Source: Hygrophila difformis (taxonomy: Eukaryota; Streptophyta; Magnoliopsida; Lamiales; Acanthaceae). Taken from it: a stretch of DNA of 64,000 nucleotides. The stretch lies in NCBI GenBank assembly GCA_030278955.1, contig JAOANR010000004.1, positions 56,817,120-56,881,119 of the forward strand, given 5' to 3'. The notes under the pieces are model-generated. The model saw only the letters and a program-made list of their open reading frames with translations. It made no database searches and was not told the DNA's origin. Every line of letters begins with the position of its first letter. Position 1 is the first letter of the stretch. Both the position numbers and the translations under genes were made by a program. This document shows positions 1 through 11,169 of the stretch, piece by piece.

Positions 1-240
1 GGGAATCATCAGGTTGCTGATTTATTGGCAAAAAAGGCGGCTCGGGGGAAGATTTCTATACTACATGGGCATTTCCTCCGAATGAGATTGTGCAAGCATT
101 GGCTCAAGATGCGGCAGGGCTTCGCTATTGCCGTGTGTAGACTCATTTGAGTGTTTTGGTTTTTGTTGCTTGTTGTTTTTCATTTATTTTTTCTTTCTAT
201 TTTTTCGTCCGTCTTCTCAGGCTTGTTCACCAAAAAAAAA
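1..240 (+). mobile_element. LINE 3' end, RNase H tail fragment
   Basis: The window opens inside the C-terminal RNase H region of an L1-type LINE. Bases 1-51 read GNHQVADLLAKKAARG, which carries the last catalytic Asp of RNase H. The continuation EDFYTTWAFPPNEI lies in another frame and runs to a TAG at 138-140. The two frames meet at a run of five G (44-48), so a one-base indel has broken the reading frame. A short 3' UTR and an A-run (232-240) end the element. The same TTWAFPP-type tail occurs in the complete LINE at 4.4-9.9 kb, which supports the assignment. The 5' part lies outside the window. Confidence 0.8.
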
Positions 241-276
241 TATTGGATAATAATTTATATCTATTCATATTATATA

Positions 277-527
277 CTTCCTCCGTTTTTTTTTATCTAC
301 GTTTAAAAATGGCTACTGTTTACTCATGTACTTTGATTTAAAGTTTTATCATGGTTATAGTATAAGTTAAAATATAGTCAAGTGGGATCTTGTTAGATTC
401 GTCTCATCTTGTAGTTTTTAAATATTGAACTTTTAGAATTTTTACATGTATAAATTTGAGTTATTAATGATTTAAAATATGCATTCGACTGCGTGCTGTG
501 TGGGTCCGCAGCAATCTTTTAAAAACG
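277..527. mobile_element. Stowaway-like MITE, 3' end lost
   Basis: The element starts with CTTCCTCCG after a TA and has the internal sequence of a family seen repeatedly here (ATCTTGTTAGATTCGTCTC, then GCATTCGACTGCGTGCTGTG). Its expected 3' inverted repeat is missing, because the next MITE begins right after AAAACG. That second insertion may have used a TA within the 3' repeat. Confidence 0.6.
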
Positions 528-529
528 TA

Positions 530-788
530 CTCCCTCCGTCCCACTTCAGACGTCATGTTTGACTTTTTGGCACTGTTCATTGTTTAACTTCGACTCAATA
601 TTATTGCAAATAAATATCTGAAAAAAATAGTCGAGTTCGGTCTTGTTAGATTCGTCTAATTGTGTAGTTTGAGAATATATATTTCACATAATTTTTACTT
701 ATATATATTTTGAGATATGATCGATGTAAAAAGTGCACTGGATTGTGTGCAGAAATCAAACAAGACATTTTAAATGGGACGGAGGGAG
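530..788. mobile_element. Stowaway MITE
   Basis: The terminal inverted repeats CTCCCTCCGTCCCA and TGGGACGGAGGGAG are perfect, and each is flanked by a TA target duplication (528-529 and 789-790). The terminal CTCCCTCCGTCC is the plant Stowaway (Tc1/mariner) consensus. The element is 259 bp and non-coding. Confidence 0.9.
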
Positions 789-790
789 TA

Positions 791-2324
791 CTTCTTAAAA
801 TAAAATTGATTTATTAACTTAATTCTTTGTTAAAATTATTTTTATATGATAAAATATTAGAACTATTACATATTGGATTACTTTCTAAAAAGTATTAGTA
901 TATGCCAAAAGAATTAATTAATAGTGTATGAAATATATGCATAAACCTATTTTTTATTGTATGTTTCAAAGAAAATATATTATCCGAAGTTCAAAATAAA
1001 ATAAAATAATAAAATAATAATAATAAAAATTGAGTTCGATCCACAATTCGAGCCTTTTAAAGATCAAACCAAACTTGAGTCGGGGTCTGACTCTGACCCA
1101 CAATTGGAGTTTTAAAGTTGAACTCGCCAACAATGTTAGAGGCAGTGGACACTGGCCAGTGGTCGACATCAAACTTGCCGGAAATTATAGTGAATGTATC
1201 ATTTCACCAACAAATTTCACACTGCTAATTGTGTTACGGCCAAGTGTTTCGATGTTTCCCAAATAATCCAAAGTCGGTTGAGTCATGACTCTCTGTCATT
1301 TTTCATCCTGTCATGTTTCCAGCTTTGTCATTTCAATGTCTCATCATTTCCCTCTTGGAATACGTACAAACCTTTTGTCATTTCTATTGGACTTTTCACT
1401 ATTCTCCCTTAAGTAATGTAAACCACATTGCACGAGCTTTTGCCCATACTCGTTTCTAGTGGCAATAGAGATTTCAAAAAAAAAAAAAAACAATGGAAAA
1501 TAGAATGAGAAGAGCCTCATGTAATGCACTCCACTTGGCCTGGAAATGGAAACAATATTGACAAAAATATGTCGAGTTTCAGAATCTGGAAGTATGTACA
1601 CTTGATCTAGTAGACACTAGTGGTTGTCACTTTCATATAGCATAGCTTTATAATTATTGCCAAACTTTGTTTTGTACTACCGTTTCATAAAGAATAGCAT
1701 CATCTCAAGTGATTAATTTAACATGGTAAGATATTATGCTGTAAGCCAAGAGAATATATAAGTCCATATTGAGGGTTTAGTCTGTCTTAACTTTTGAGAT
1801 TCAGACCGGATCATTCATCAATCATCAGTGTCTTGGCCATCTCTCATTTCACCAATTTCACAGAAGTAAAGGTGCATAGATTCATTTTCCCAATGAAACA
1901 CAATCTTCATCCTTGCTTGTATAAGAATCAAATCCAAGACAATTGTATGACAAAATATTTAAACATCATCGATAACAAGTTCGGTATTTCATGAATATTA
2001 TGCAGTAGCTTAATACATTCTATAACCATCAGCAGCTTAAGTAAAAGCCACATCTTCAAAACACACCCAAACCATGGGTAAACTGACTGTTGCTACCACT
2101 ATTAACAATACACATAGTATATGCATATATATATATATATATATATATAACATTATATGCATCAATATAGATATAGATGATGTTCCTACTTTAAAACATA
2201 TGTGCAGTGCTGATACCCAAAAAAATTAACAGCCAGCACATATGCAGTTACTATTAAAGTTGCTATTATATGACACTATATGCAGAATATCCATTCCAAG
2301 GAACCAATGCAAATTGCTCTAACC
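791..2324. other. Intergenic, no gene recognised
   Basis: This stretch is AT-rich and holds no recognisable protein. The part nearest 2324 should contain the 3' UTR of the minus-strand FLZ gene. A (TA)n microsatellite lies at about 2125-2150. Confidence 0.5.
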
Positions 2325-3396
2325 TCAAGGCACCTTAACATTGGGCTTTGTCGGCTGCTTTTTTGCTGAAAGGTCAATTGCAATCTGACGGTCACGACAT
2401 TCGGCAGAACAGAATGCACAAAGGTTGCTGTTTTTAGGGCAAGAAAATAAGATTTAAGATTAGTGATATACTAGTGCTATTATGAACTTTGAATATTCTC
2501 AATATCTATGAAAGTTAAGAGTGTTGAAGAAAAGGCTAAGTGAAGCATATAGGTGACTGTGGATTCATTTATGGTGTTCTGGTAAATAATTAACATTGAA
2601 GGCAAAAATGTGTTGCTATCAGAGATCATACCGTAGTCAATGGTACATTAAATGAGAAGGGTTTTCAAATCAAGAAGTTTAGGTGTGCAGAAGTTGGTTG
2701 AAGAGATTATGGGAATGGAAACAGAGTTCTGAAAAATATACTATTAGCAAGCAAAAAGAAATCATACAAAATATGGAAATATCAATTTTTTTTTAATTCA
2801 AAATTACCAAAAGATAAAGCAAATATAGCCCAAATCGCGAGAGAAATTTGGGAATGCATCAAGATCATGGCTAAGTAACATGTGATACAAAATTGAACAA
2901 AAAAATCAGAAAAAAAAAAATAAATAAATAAAAATTCAATAATCTGAAACAGAACACTGCACCTCACAATTCATACAAAAATAAGGAAAATGAGTATGAA
3001 CAGATCAAGCATCAAAAGAACTACACAGAACTCAGTGATCATCATCCAGCTGCTGGCCAAATAATAATTATGTATATTCAGAAACAGTCAAAAAACACAA
3101 GCAGGCAACAAAATCGATCGAACGGCAAAAATAGCGCATAGAAACGTATACCTGTACATAAAGACCTCAGAATTTGGAGCAATCCGCTTCTTGCAGTAGT
3201 GACAACGCTCCAAAAACCCTCCAATTTTGAGCTGCTCGGATTCGCCAACACCAGGCTGACACCCGATGTCGAGAATCTTGGACGGTTCACCAGACTTGTT
3301 AAACGACGACAAATTGACGGTGGCGGGGTCGGCGGTGGAAACTTGCATCACGTTGTGGCCGGAAGGACTTCCGATCCGGGTGCGCTTGACCGGCAT
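2325..3396 (-). CDS. FLZ-type (DUF581) zinc-finger protein
   Basis: This is a two-exon gene: exon 1 3396-3152, exon 2 2427-2325, with a GT-AG intron of about 0.72 kb. The joined frame encodes 115 aa. The C-terminal half is an FCS-like zinc finger: FLERCHYC at residues 61-68, then FMYS and CAFCSAECRDRQ at 85-96, giving the C-x2-C...FCSxEC pattern of the family. FLZ proteins of plants are small adaptors that bind SnRK1 kinase subunits, known from other members and not shown here. The start was set at MPVKRTRIG because FLZ proteins begin this way; the open frame extends 40 codons upstream but looks untranslated. The first finger reads MYS where many members have MYR/MYNG. Confidence 0.82.
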
Positions 3397-3561
3397 TCTG
3401 GATTGGGCGAAGGAAGGAAGTGAGAGGAGAGCTAGGTTTTGGTTCCGGAGCGAGTGGTAGAGTTGATTGAAAGGAGCGACCCCAGAAATAGTTGAGAATT
3501 GGAGAGTGAGAAGCAATACGCATTGCGTAAGCAGTTTTGCGGTACTAATAATAAACTTATA

Positions 3562-3790
3562 CTTCCTCCATTCCTCTTTATTTCACGAGTTTTGTTACTG
3601 TTTATTTAATAATTTTGATTCAATTTTTTAATATTTATATAGGATAAAAAATAATCAAGTGAGATCTTGTTAGATTCGTCTAATCACATAAATTTAAAAT
3701 ATCAAAGTTTCATATAATTTTTACTTGTACGCAATTTAAGTTTTTGAAGATTGAAAATATGTATTGAATTGCTTGAAATGTAGGTTACTA
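3562..3790. mobile_element. Degenerate Stowaway-like MITE
   Basis: It starts TA|CTTCCTCCATTCC and contains the shared internal block GAGATCTTGTTAGATTCGTC. The 3' inverted repeat is not readable, so the right boundary is approximate. It lies upstream of the FLZ gene, between that promoter and the LINE. Confidence 0.55.
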
Positions 3791-4074
3791 GATAGTGAAT
3801 AGTGATTGAAGCTTCCGAGTAGCGCTTTTAGCACATTAAATGAAAACGCGCTTTCCCACTTGTGGACGCAAAACTGCAAAAATAAAAATAGGCTTTTATG
3901 GCATTTTCTTTAAATACAGCTGTAGTTGTGTAGTGGGTAATAACTATTCTAATGACCTAATGTACTCCTTAGTTGTTTAGGACTGCCGCGCGGTCGTGTA
4001 ATTTTATCCGTTTCTTGTTCAAACATAGATTTTGTTGTCAAATACCAATTGATGGATGCTTGTAATAGTAGATA

Positions 4075-4335
4075 CTCCTCCCTTCGTCCCACAATAATGT
4101 TCCCATTTAATTTCTGCACACAATCCAATGCACTTTTTAAATTGTTAATATCTCAAAATATATACAAGTAGAAATTATGTAAAATATATATTCTAAAACT
4201 ATACGATTAGACGAATCTAACAAGACCGAACTCGACTATTTTTTCAAATATATAATTACAATAATATGGAGTCAAAGTTAAACAATGAACAATGTCAAAA
4301 AGTCAAATGGGAACATTATTCTGGGACGGAGGGAG
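4075..4335. mobile_element. Stowaway MITE
   Basis: The inverted ends are CTCCTCCCTTCGTCCCA and TGGGACGGAGGGAG, continuing inward as a longer imperfect palindrome (CAATAATGTTCCCATTT / AATGGGAACATTATT). TA duplications flank both sides. This is the same family as 530-788 in opposite orientation. Confidence 0.88.
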
Positions 4336-4480
4336 TACTTATATTTATTTGTATTAGTTGATTAGTTGATAATCAATTGCACGTTTCATTTCTTTTTAGT
4401 TTTTTTTTGCTGAACAGCCTAACAAGGCTAGGAAAGTGGCCAAGGAGGCCAAACAAAAAGAAAAGAACATAAAAGAAAAT

Positions 4481-7400
4481 TCAACTAGCACGTGGGAACC
4501 ACGTGCCTGCAAGATCTGCTGATAAAAAGCTACGACAGGTGTCCGGAGGGAACGCCCAAGAAGTGAAGAACGCTTCCTCCGTGGCACCCAATTTCGCCAA
4601 GCTGTCCGCAACTGAGTTTCCTTCCCGTAGTATGTGTTGGAACCGAATGAAGTGGAACCGAACCTTCAGGTCATCAATGCGAGCAAGATAGGCAGCAAGC
4701 GAATGAGAAGGCGATCTAGGGGCCTGGAGCAAGTGAAGAGACTGCATGGAATCACACATACAACAAACATCCTCTATGCCACGATCAATAGCCAATTGTA
4801 GACCAAAAAGAATGCCAGCAACCTCGGCATGAAGAACCGATGTACTCCCCAAATTTCCAGACACCCCTCCCAACCAAGCTCCATCGTTTGCACGCAAGAC
4901 CGCACCAAACCCAGATCTGTTTGAGCCCGCCTGGAAGGAGCCATCTGTGTGCAGGAACACCCCACTCCAATCTCCCATATTCCAAGTGACAAGTCGGGGG
5001 GAGTGCAGGCGAGGTGACTTGATGATAGCTTTGTCTAACAAACCCTTGAAATGCATAGTCTGCCGAACAAGGGAATGATGGGACGAAGCGGAGCCCTGGA
5101 AAACCCTTGCGTTACGCTCTTTCCAAATACACCAAAGTCCAGCCATGAATATGTTGCCAAAGCTGGAGTACATGTAGTGCAACCATCGCCGAATATTATC
5201 CCTGTCCAGCGTGTGGAGATCTGTTGGCATGGGAATTTCAAGAGATCGCCATACTGCCTTCACCCATTGACATAGGAACATGCAATGACGCCAATCTTCC
5301 TCATAAATTCCACATATTTGACATAAAGGAGAGCTTGCAAGCTGCCTATGGTGACGGAGGGAGTTGCATGGCAAGGCTTCCCAAGAAATCATCCAGACCA
5401 AGAAGCAAATTCGCTCCGGGAGCTGAGTATTCCAAATCCAAGACCAGCTACCACTCATCTCAGCCACATTAAGAAGAAAGTGATATCCCGAACGCACCGA
5501 ATACAACCCATGCGCACTCCCTTTCCAACTCCACCCATCCAGAACCATCGCATGTAATAAAGGGGGCGGCTGATCAAGTATAGATTTGCGTATAGGCTCC
5601 GGAATGAGAGTGTACAGTCGAGACAGATCCCAACCATGAGGTGTGAGAATGTCAGACACCCTTAAGTCCATATCCCGATTCTCCACAAAGGGCATTCGAG
5701 GTCCAAGTTGATGATTCTCAAACCATGGAGAAAACCATAGAGAGCTCGCCCCATCTCCCAGCCTGAAGGAGTAACCAGGAAGAAGGTGAGTTGCCGCTTT
5801 GAGAATCCCTCGCCAGGTGCAAGAACCCTGTCGCTTAGAGGAGAGGGTCGGCTGGCCATTCCAACCTCGGAAATCATATTTAGCACGAAGCAGTCGACAC
5901 CAAAGTTTATCTCGACCCATAATCATATCATCCACCAGCTTACCCAGAAAGGCCATATTAGCATGCCTAGCTTGCCGGAATCCCAAACCCCCCGCTGCTT
6001 TTGGGCAGGCAATACGATCCCAACCGACTAGATGGATCCCACGGCTCTTATGATCCTTCCAAACGAATTTCCGAATCCTCTGATCAATCCTTGTACAGGT
6101 TGCAACTGGAAGCAGACCGATTTGCATAGGGTATGCAGGGATAGCCGCCAATACATGACGAGCTAATGTGGCTCTCCCCGGTTTATTAAGCAGCCTCATC
6201 GCCCAAGAAGTCATCTTCTTATCCATGGCCTCCAAAATGTAGTCATAAGCTCCTCGGCTTACTCGCCCCATATGAATGGGAAAGCCCAAGTACTTGCCCA
6301 GATTAGTAGTGAAAGGAATACCAATTAAATCCGAGAAGGACGTCTTCTCCATAGAGGACACAGACCTGGAAGCGAGCGCTCTTGATTTCTGGATACTCAC
6401 ACGCAGGCCCGATTGAGAAGCAAACTTCTGTAGTGTAATGGCCATGGACTGGATGCTAGAGGCAGTCGCCATGGTGCATAAAATGATATCATCAGCGAAA
6501 AAGAGATGAGAGACCCCCTCACATGCCGGAGACATTTTTATCGGAGCCCAGTCGCCTCGGCCAACAGCCTGCCCGATGGCCCTGGACAGCCGCTCCATGA
6601 CTATGTTAAACAAATACGGTGACAATGGGTCACCCTGTCGAAGACCCCGATGAGGGGAGAAACCCTCCAAGGGCAAGCTATTCCAAAGGATGGAGTATGA
6701 TGGTGAACCGACGCATGACATAATGAGGGCCCGCAGGGAGGATGGGAGATCCATTTGCATTAAACACTCCTCCAGAAAAGGCCAACGGACAGAGTCATAA
6801 GCCTTCTCAAGGTCGATTTTTACAATAATAGCATGAAGGCGCGAGGTGGATGAGTTGAGAGAGTGGACCAGCTCCTGAAGGATGATGGCATTATCAGCCG
6901 TCCCTCGACCGGGCAAAAAAGCCGATTGAAGAGGCGAGATGTAAGAAGCCAGCAGGGGCCGAAGACGATTCACTAGCACCTTCGAGACCAATTTGTATGA
7001 GACGTTACATAAGGTGATAGGACGGAACTGCTTCAAGGTTTGAGGAACTGGGACTTTAGGCAGCAGACAGATGTGAGCCTTTGCCAACTCCGGATCTATG
7101 CAGCCTGTAATAAAAGCCTGTTGGACCATAGCTACGATACTATTACCAAGTATCGGCCAGTGCCTCTTGTAAAATGCCGCCGGAAACCCATCCGGTCCCG
7201 GAGCCGCATAGGGTTTAAATTGGCGGAGAGCATCCACAACTTCCTGGGATGTGACTGGCCCAGACTCAACCGAGCATCCCAACTCGTTTATGGGCCGAAG
7301 AGGAGGTAGTGTATGTCCTGAATCATGTCTACTGTCATCAGAAAATAATTGGATGTAAAAGTCCCGCACAGACTGTTGGAGGGTAGTAGAATCCGTGCAC

Positions 7401-8626
7401 CATGACCCGTCAGGCAACATGAGACCATGAATCTTGTTACGATGATGATGAAATTTGGCTTGGGCATGGAAATATTTAGTGTTCCGATCCCCAAGCCGAA
7501 TCCAATCATCTCTAGCTCGTTGAAACCAATACAGTTCCTCTTGATCAAGCACTTCCTGGTAATCCTTTTGCAACTTCTTCTCAAGTAGAATATACCGGAT
7601 AGAATCGACATTCGCCAAGGCCCGATCAAGGCCAGCCAACCGTCGTAGAATTTTCTTCTTTCTGTTTCTAAGCCGACGGTATTCTTGGGAGCAATTCTGA
7701 ACAGACAAAACCTGGAGGCGATGGAGTTTGGCAGATAAAGCACCAGGGCTGCCAGTCCATGCGTTCTGAATAAGATCCTCGTAATCAGGCCGGTTACTCC
7801 ATATCGCTTCCCAGCGGAAGGGACGTGGGGCATGACACTGTATAGGCGTCCCACAAGACATGAAAAAGGGTGCGTGGTCAGAGCCTACCCTTGCCAGGAT
7901 ATCAACATGGCCGGAGGGAAACATGTCAATCCACGCCAAACTTGCTAGAGCACGATCCAAACGTTTCTTCAAGATGGTCGTGTTAGCAGGCCTGGACCAT
8001 GTAAAGAACGAGCCATCCGTCCTAACAGGGAGCAATTCACAAGCAGCAATACAATCATGAAACTCATCCGCCCGAGCTTGGTTGAAAACCCCACCTTGCA
8101 CCTCAGAAGATGAGATCACCTCGTTCCAGTCCCCCATAAGGAGCCACGGCCCCTGTATACGAGTCCTTAACTGGGCCAGATATTCCCAATCAAGGCGCCG
8201 CCTATAAAAGTTAGGCGAGGCATAGACCGCAGTGTAATACCAAACAACAGATCCTGCCTTCAACGACAGCGTTAGAAAGCGGGCATTCTCTTCAAACACA
8301 TCACATTTGATCAAGCTCCCCGATCGTCCCAAAATCCATATACCTCCCGCCCTTCCGACAGATTCAGCGAGGCATATAGGGTAGTAACCACGGCTGTACA
8401 CAAAGTTCCTAACCCGATCATAGGGCCCTTGGGGTTCAAACAAACAAACCATAGAGGGACAATGGAGCCGCAGTAGATCAGCAAGAGTTCGACGTGCGTG
8501 GCTATTCATCAAACCACGTGCATTCCATGCCATAATAGTAAAATCAGTAAATCCTGACATAAAAATAATTAAGAGAAACCCCAACAACCAAACACCACAT
8601 AACGCGGGGAATATCAACATTAGCAT
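4481..8626 (-). CDS. LINE ORF2: endonuclease, reverse transcriptase, RNase H
   Basis: The frame is open for 1381 codons. The domains in order are: an APE-type endonuclease (MAWNARGL, LLMGDWNE, SFFTWSRP, VGSDHAPF); reverse transcriptase (FRPITLCNVSYK, IVKIDLEKAYDSV, GDPLSPYLF and the catalytic FFADDI); a zf-RVT region with a CxxC...HC pattern; and RNase H (HTDGSF, LHAEVAG, CDSM, VADSLAK, with all four acidic residues). The RNase H tail ends FFTSWAFPPDT...GTWFPRAS. The real initiator could be the first Met or the internal Met at MSGFTDF or MAWNARG. It would catalyse target-primed reverse transcription of its own mRNA. No disabling change is visible in this frame. Confidence 0.93.
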   Translation of the reverse strand: MLMLIFPALCGVWLLGFLLIIFMSGFTDFTIMAWNARGLMNSHARRTLADLLRLHCPSMVCLFEPQGPYDRVRNFVYSRGYYPICLAESVGRAGGIWILGRSGSLIKCDVFEENARFLTLSLKAGSVVWYYTAVYASPNFYRRRLDWEYLAQLRTRIQGPWLLMGDWNEVISSSEVQGGVFNQARADEFHDCIAACELLPVRTDGSFFTWSRPANTTILKKRLDRALASLAWIDMFPSGHVDILARVGSDHAPFFMSCGTPIQCHAPRPFRWEAIWSNRPDYEDLIQNAWTGSPGALSAKLHRLQVLSVQNCSQEYRRLRNRKKKILRRLAGLDRALANVDSIRYILLEKKLQKDYQEVLDQEELYWFQRARDDWIRLGDRNTKYFHAQAKFHHHRNKIHGLMLPDGSWCTDSTTLQQSVRDFYIQLFSDDSRHDSGHTLPPLRPINELGCSVESGPVTSQEVVDALRQFKPYAAPGPDGFPAAFYKRHWPILGNSIVAMVQQAFITGCIDPELAKAHICLLPKVPVPQTLKQFRPITLCNVSYKLVSKVLVNRLRPLLASYISPLQSAFLPGRGTADNAIILQELVHSLNSSTSRLHAIIVKIDLEKAYDSVRWPFLEECLMQMDLPSSLRALIMSCVGSPSYSILWNSLPLEGFSPHRGLRQGDPLSPYLFNIVMERLSRAIGQAVGRGDWAPIKMSPACEGVSHLFFADDIILCTMATASSIQSMAITLQKFASQSGLRVSIQKSRALASRSVSSMEKTSFSDLIGIPFTTNLGKYLGFPIHMGRVSRGAYDYILEAMDKKMTSWAMRLLNKPGRATLARHVLAAIPAYPMQIGLLPVATCTRIDQRIRKFVWKDHKSRGIHLVGWDRIACPKAAGGLGFRQARHANMAFLGKLVDDMIMGRDKLWCRLLRAKYDFRGWNGQPTLSSKRQGSCTWRGILKAATHLLPGYSFRLGDGASSLWFSPWFENHQLGPRMPFVENRDMDLRVSDILTPHGWDLSRLYTLIPEPIRKSILDQPPPLLHAMVLDGWSWKGSAHGLYSVRSGYHFLLNVAEMSGSWSWIWNTQLPERICFLVWMISWEALPCNSLRHHRQLASSPLCQICGIYEEDWRHCMFLCQWVKAVWRSLEIPMPTDLHTLDRDNIRRWLHYMYSSFGNIFMAGLWCIWKERNARVFQGSASSHHSLVRQTMHFKGLLDKAIIKSPRLHSPRLVTWNMGDWSGVFLHTDGSFQAGSNRSGFGAVLRANDGAWLGGVSGNLGSTSVLHAEVAGILFGLQLAIDRGIEDVCCMCDSMQSLHLLQAPRSPSHSLAAYLARIDDLKVRFHFIRFQHILREGNSVADSLAKLGATEEAFFTSWAFPPDTCRSFLSADLAGTWFPRAS

Positions 8627-8783
8627 TGTGGAGCATTCTCTCCAACAGCCACGACAGTAGTGGCCTCCAAATCCATCGCTTGTACTGAGGTGGAAGAAAG
8701 GTTATCCCTCGAGGAGGGCGCTTCAGAAAAACCATTGGGACAACCCGACGAATTGGAACTCCCGTCCGGCTGCTGTGTAAGTC

Positions 8784-9887
8784 TTAAAGCAAGAGTCGAG
8801 GCAAGGGACTGACCATCAAAAGGTCCTCCGCTGGGACTATATTGGGGACAGCCGCAGGTTTCTTGCGTGGACCTCTCCGTTTGACCACCATCCACTCACC
8901 AATACCATTAGGGCTGGGGTCCAGATTCGTATGATCATGGGTATCGGTTTTTTTCGTAGTGGTAACCGCTTCCGAGGAGTCATGCGTAACCACTTCTTTG
9001 CCAGTAACCGTCTCTGCCACCTTACCAGAGCTATTGCGATTGGCATTGTCTGCGGCCGTGGCCACGTTCCCATCTGCAGTCTCAGTTTCAGACGGCTGGG
9101 ACGGAGCAACCGGACAACGGCCTCGAAGGTGGCCGAACTTGCCACAATTCATGCAAACCATATGAAGGCCCTCATACGCAATGTGAATGATATCACCCTC
9201 CACATCCACCATACCAAGTAAAGGGTCATCAAGATTCAACTCGACACAAACACGTGCATATCGTCCCCGTTTAAGTTTGAGAGTGTTAGAATCCACCTTA
9301 ATAACTGTCCCCACCGCTGACGCAATTGCACGGGCACCGCTCTCACTGTAGAAAGCATGGTCGAGACCTGGAAAGCGTACCCACGCCTGGACTGTCTTCA
9401 CAGTCGATTTCGCAGGATGAAACCCTCGGAACCATCGAGTCACAGATAAGACATGGTCGAAGACCATCCATGGTCCAGTTGTCAAAACCTTTTCCCGATC
9501 TGCAGGCAGTTCAAACCTCGCCATATAATATCCATGGCCAACGTCCAGTAGTTCATACTGACCCGTCAACTTCCACGCCTTAGTAAGGCGATCCTTCAGC
9601 GCCAGGAATCCCACAGTAATACCCAATGGTTTAAGGATCAAAGTATCCTACCAGGAAGCATAAAATTCATCAAGGACCGAAGGTGCGAAACGAATTTTGG
9701 GACAAATCTTATTGACACCAGATTTGTCAATAGTAACAAGGTTCGCAGCAAGTAAGTCTGGGACCGGCTCCACAGTAGGAGCATCTTCTGACACAGGAGC
9801 CGACATGACGACATCCTTAAACGATGGAGGGGAAGGTGGCCTACCAGTCGAAGGAGGGGGATCAGGAGGATGCTCAGGAGAATTCAT
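8784..9887 (-). pseudogene. LINE ORF1 (gag-like), one in-frame stop
   Basis: The frame opens at ATG 9887 with a proline-rich start (MNSPEHPPDPPPS) and continues to 8784 in one frame, broken only by a TAG at 9648-9650. After the stop come a DUF4283-type region (PWMVFDHVLSV, AWVRFPGL) and a CCHC zinc knuckle, CMNCGKFGHLRGRC. This is the usual order for plant L1 ORF1, an RNA-binding protein that packages the element's RNA. Because the frame is otherwise intact, the stop looks like a single recent substitution. Confidence 0.88.
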
Positions 9888-9911
9888 GGCCTCTCTACTT
9901 TCTTTTTAGTT

Positions 9912-11169
9912 CAATACATAATTTTAATTTTTAATAATTTAAATTATAAATAAAAAGTATAAAAAAATTGATATTGTTAATCAAATCCAACAACACCTCT
10001 GGATTATTAGTTTTGTATAATAACAATGAATATTTTATTAATGAATCTTCTAATAATTATAGATGTCAATTTTTTCAGGTGAAACAATTGATTTACCTCA
10101 TTGTAATTGACTGAAAAATCAATTGTTTCTTTTTGAATTATTTATACGATTACATAATAAATATTCTATTATGCATGCAACGATAATAGATAACTTCTAT
10201 ATTATTGATTTGTGTATACAACAATAAAATCTTTATGGTGGCACCATAAACACGGAATATTGATAAACCGATATTCAAACTAACATTTTTTAAAAAAACT
10301 TTAATGAAAACTTTTTAGGCCAAGTCATCCACGTGTTAAACAGTACTATGTTTAGCTTATAATTCCTCCATTTTTTAAAGATAAATATATTCCTCCATAT
10401 TTTAAAGATAGCTACATTTGTGAATGTGATATTATTTACACAAGCACTTTGATTTGAAGTTTTATCATAGTTATACAAGTTAAAATATAGCCAAATGAGA
10501 TCCTTCGTCTCGTCATGTAATTTTTAAATATCTAACTTTTAGAATTTTTACTTGTACCGATTTTTAGTTATTAATGATTTAAAATGTACATTGGACTGCG
10601 TGCTGGGTGGATCCGTAGCAAAAAAAAAACAAAAAAAAACAGGGAGTATATATTAATGGAGAGTAAAGAAGTGAACAATTTTCATTTTTTTTAAACAAAT
10701 GTGTAGAGAAAAAATGAAGGTACTATAAAGAGTTAGAGTTAGATGGATAAGGTAAGTAGGTATTTGAATCTATTCAATGCTGCGGGCGAAATCCAAGTTT
10801 GAACAAGAAGCTAGGTAATTACAAATTTATACTTCATATTGGGCTAATATATTACTTGTATAATTAGTTTATTACTCCTAGCTATGCTATGTATAATATA
10901 TATACATATAAGGCTATCTGTGTATATATTTTTTTATAAAATTTATTTTTAGTCTTTAATAGTTTATAATTTACAAATTTATAATTGAGTAAAAATTCTA
11001 ACTTTTTATATATTAGTAGTTTTTTTTTTTTTGCACAACAGCCTACAAGAGGCTAGAAATTTTATATATTAGTAGTTGAATACTGTTACTATCATTTTTT
11101 ATTTTTTATTTTAAAAGTAAAGCTGTATTTTAAATATTGATATAATTGTAAAAGTATTGATTGATGCGT
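9912..11169. other. AT-rich intergenic DNA with one MITE
   Basis: Apart from the MITE at 10390-10646, no gene or clear repeat boundary is seen here. Confidence 0.5.
10390..10646. mobile_element. Stowaway-like MITE
   Basis: It starts near ATTCCTCCATATTTTAAAGATAG and ends AAACAGGGAG|TA. It contains the family core TTGGACTGCGTGCTGGGTGG. A second partial head (AATTCCTCCATTTTTTAAAG) lies immediately upstream at about 10361, suggesting two overlapping insertions. Confidence 0.6.

Larger units (their letters stand above)
4402..9898 (-). mobile_element. Near-complete L1-type LINE retrotransposon
   Basis: A 5.5-kb element reads right to left. It has a short 5' leader, an ORF1 with a CCHC knuckle, an ORF2 with endonuclease, reverse transcriptase and RNase H, and a 3' A-tail (T-run at 4402-4408). 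The 13-bp sequence TTTCTTTTTAGTT occurs directly on both sides (4389-4401 and 9899-9911). This is the target-site duplication and fixes both ends. ORF2 is open throughout; ORF1 has one in-frame stop. It sits between the FLZ gene and the seed-gene region. Confidence 0.93.
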
